64,000 nucleotides of DNA from Bremerella sp. JC817 (lineage in GTDB: Bacteria > Planctomycetota > Planctomycetia > Pirellulales > Pirellulaceae). Below are positions 63,561-64,000 of the stretch, piece after piece. Both the position numbers and the translations under genes were made by a program. Location: NCBI RefSeq assembly GCF_040718835.1, contig NZ_JBFEFG010000267.1, positions 341,001-405,000 of the forward strand. Reading direction: 5' to 3'. Numbering within the stretch: position 1 is the stretch's first letter; each line of letters begins with the position of its first letter. The notes below the pieces were generated by a model that saw nothing but the letters and a program-made list of their open reading frames with translations, did not search any database and was not told the DNA's origin.

Positions 63561-64000
63561 TCACGTCGTCAACAATGCATGTCGATGCCGCTTTGAGTCT
63601 GGCCAGATGCTCGTGATTCCAAGTTCACGTAGCGAACTTGTGAGCCGCCTCATCTCGCGGCTAACCGTCGCATCTGCTGTTTCACCATGAACATCATCCC
63701 AAACCTCTCGTTTGAGCGTGTCCACCGTCCAAAAGTGGTTGGGACGGCGTGCGAGGCAGGCCAAGAGTCGATAGCGAACCTGATCGTTGATCGGGAACTC
63801 CCCTTCGGCGACGCGAAGCGTCATCATCGAGAAGTCTACAAAGACGGGACGGTTTGCGAGTTCACAAGCCGACGCGACCCGTGACCGAGTCTGCTGCCAG
63901 TTTGAGATTTGAGATTTGGAGAACACGGCAACCTGGCTCGGTCGAATGCCTGCTTGCTCAAGGTCGCTTAGGGCAGATGCCCCGAAAAGTTCTGCGACTT
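63561..64000 (-). CDS. Winged-helix (Trans_reg_C-like) protein, 5' end outside window
   Basis: The frame is open from the stop at 63561 to the right edge (at least 145 codons), so the start lies outside. The C-terminal part has RVAEGEFPINDQVRYRLLAC, FWTVDTLKREVWDD and TVSREMRRLTSSLRELG, which fit an OmpR/PhoB-type winged helix; before it is SDLEQAGIRPSQVAVFSKSQ, perhaps another DNA-binding helix. A transcription regulator of unknown target. Confidence 0.65.
   Translation of the reverse strand, partial: VAELFGASALSDLEQAGIRPSQVAVFSKSQISNWQQTRSRVASACELANRPVFVDFSMMTLRVAEGEFPINDQVRYRLLACLARRPNHFWTVDTLKREVWDDVHGETADATVSREMRRLTSSLRELGITSIWPDSKRHRHALLTT

Overview
The window most likely comes from a planctomycete of the Pirellula/Blastopirellula type. 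The evidence is a DUF1559 pseudopilin, a TIGR03067-type secreted protein, an ECF sigma factor overlapping a Ser/Thr kinase that carries a LamG-like sensor, and a two-domain FtsX permease. No rRNA or housekeeping gene is present to fix the genus.

Layout. 1-3.1 kb: hybrid histidine kinase (runs off the left edge) and an HD-GYP response regulator. 3.1-8.7 kb: small accessory genes (SMI1/KNR4, zinc ribbon, DUF5662), an ECF sigma factor with an NTF2-like gene that share an ECF41-like promoter, and two attC-like imperfect palindromes placed just after stop codons, which look like integron cassettes without an integrase. 9.0-15.3 kb: an ABC exporter, lipoprotein and DUF1559 gene bracketed by two copies of a sequence resembling the 3' end and terminator of tmRNA (ssrA), probably attachment sites. 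15.6-24.8 kb: HigBA, a DUF1016 nuclease, a kinase/ECF pair, a PDZ protein and small zinc proteins. 24.8-26.5 kb: an unknown protein followed by two tRNA genes, both with 8-nt anticodon loops.

26.9-35.2 kb, mostly minus strand: the maintenance region of an integrative element, with a tyrosine recombinase, a RuvB-like ATPase, an ardC broken by one in-frame amber, the conserved small genes of plasmids and ICEs, and an alpha-carbonic anhydrase. Many of these genes have the same leader: a GGACC box, then a hairpin that runs into the ribosome binding site or start codon.

35.2-61 kb, plus strand: a large defence block. A CARF-like (RtcR-type) sigma-54 activator stands at its head. A very good -24/-12 promoter follows it, then twelve tightly packed genes: hsdR-hsdM-hsdS, a HEPN-like protein, CapV patatin and CD-NTase (CBASS), then two DUF3696-like ATPase/partner pairs flanking an SNF2 helicase and a sacsin-like GHKL ATPase. 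A second near-perfect sigma-54 promoter precedes a PD-(D/E)xK protein and a RES-like protein. 61-64 kb: a truncated EVE gene, three hypothetical genes and an edge-truncated winged-helix gene.

Working model (inference): the CARF-type activator senses an infection or RNA-damage signal and switches on, through sigma-54, a combined restriction/CBASS/ATPase-helicase arsenal. The helicase-GHKL block with its duplicated ATPase modules is not a system I can name and is the best candidate for something undescribed, together with the sigma-54 control and the odd tRNA pair.
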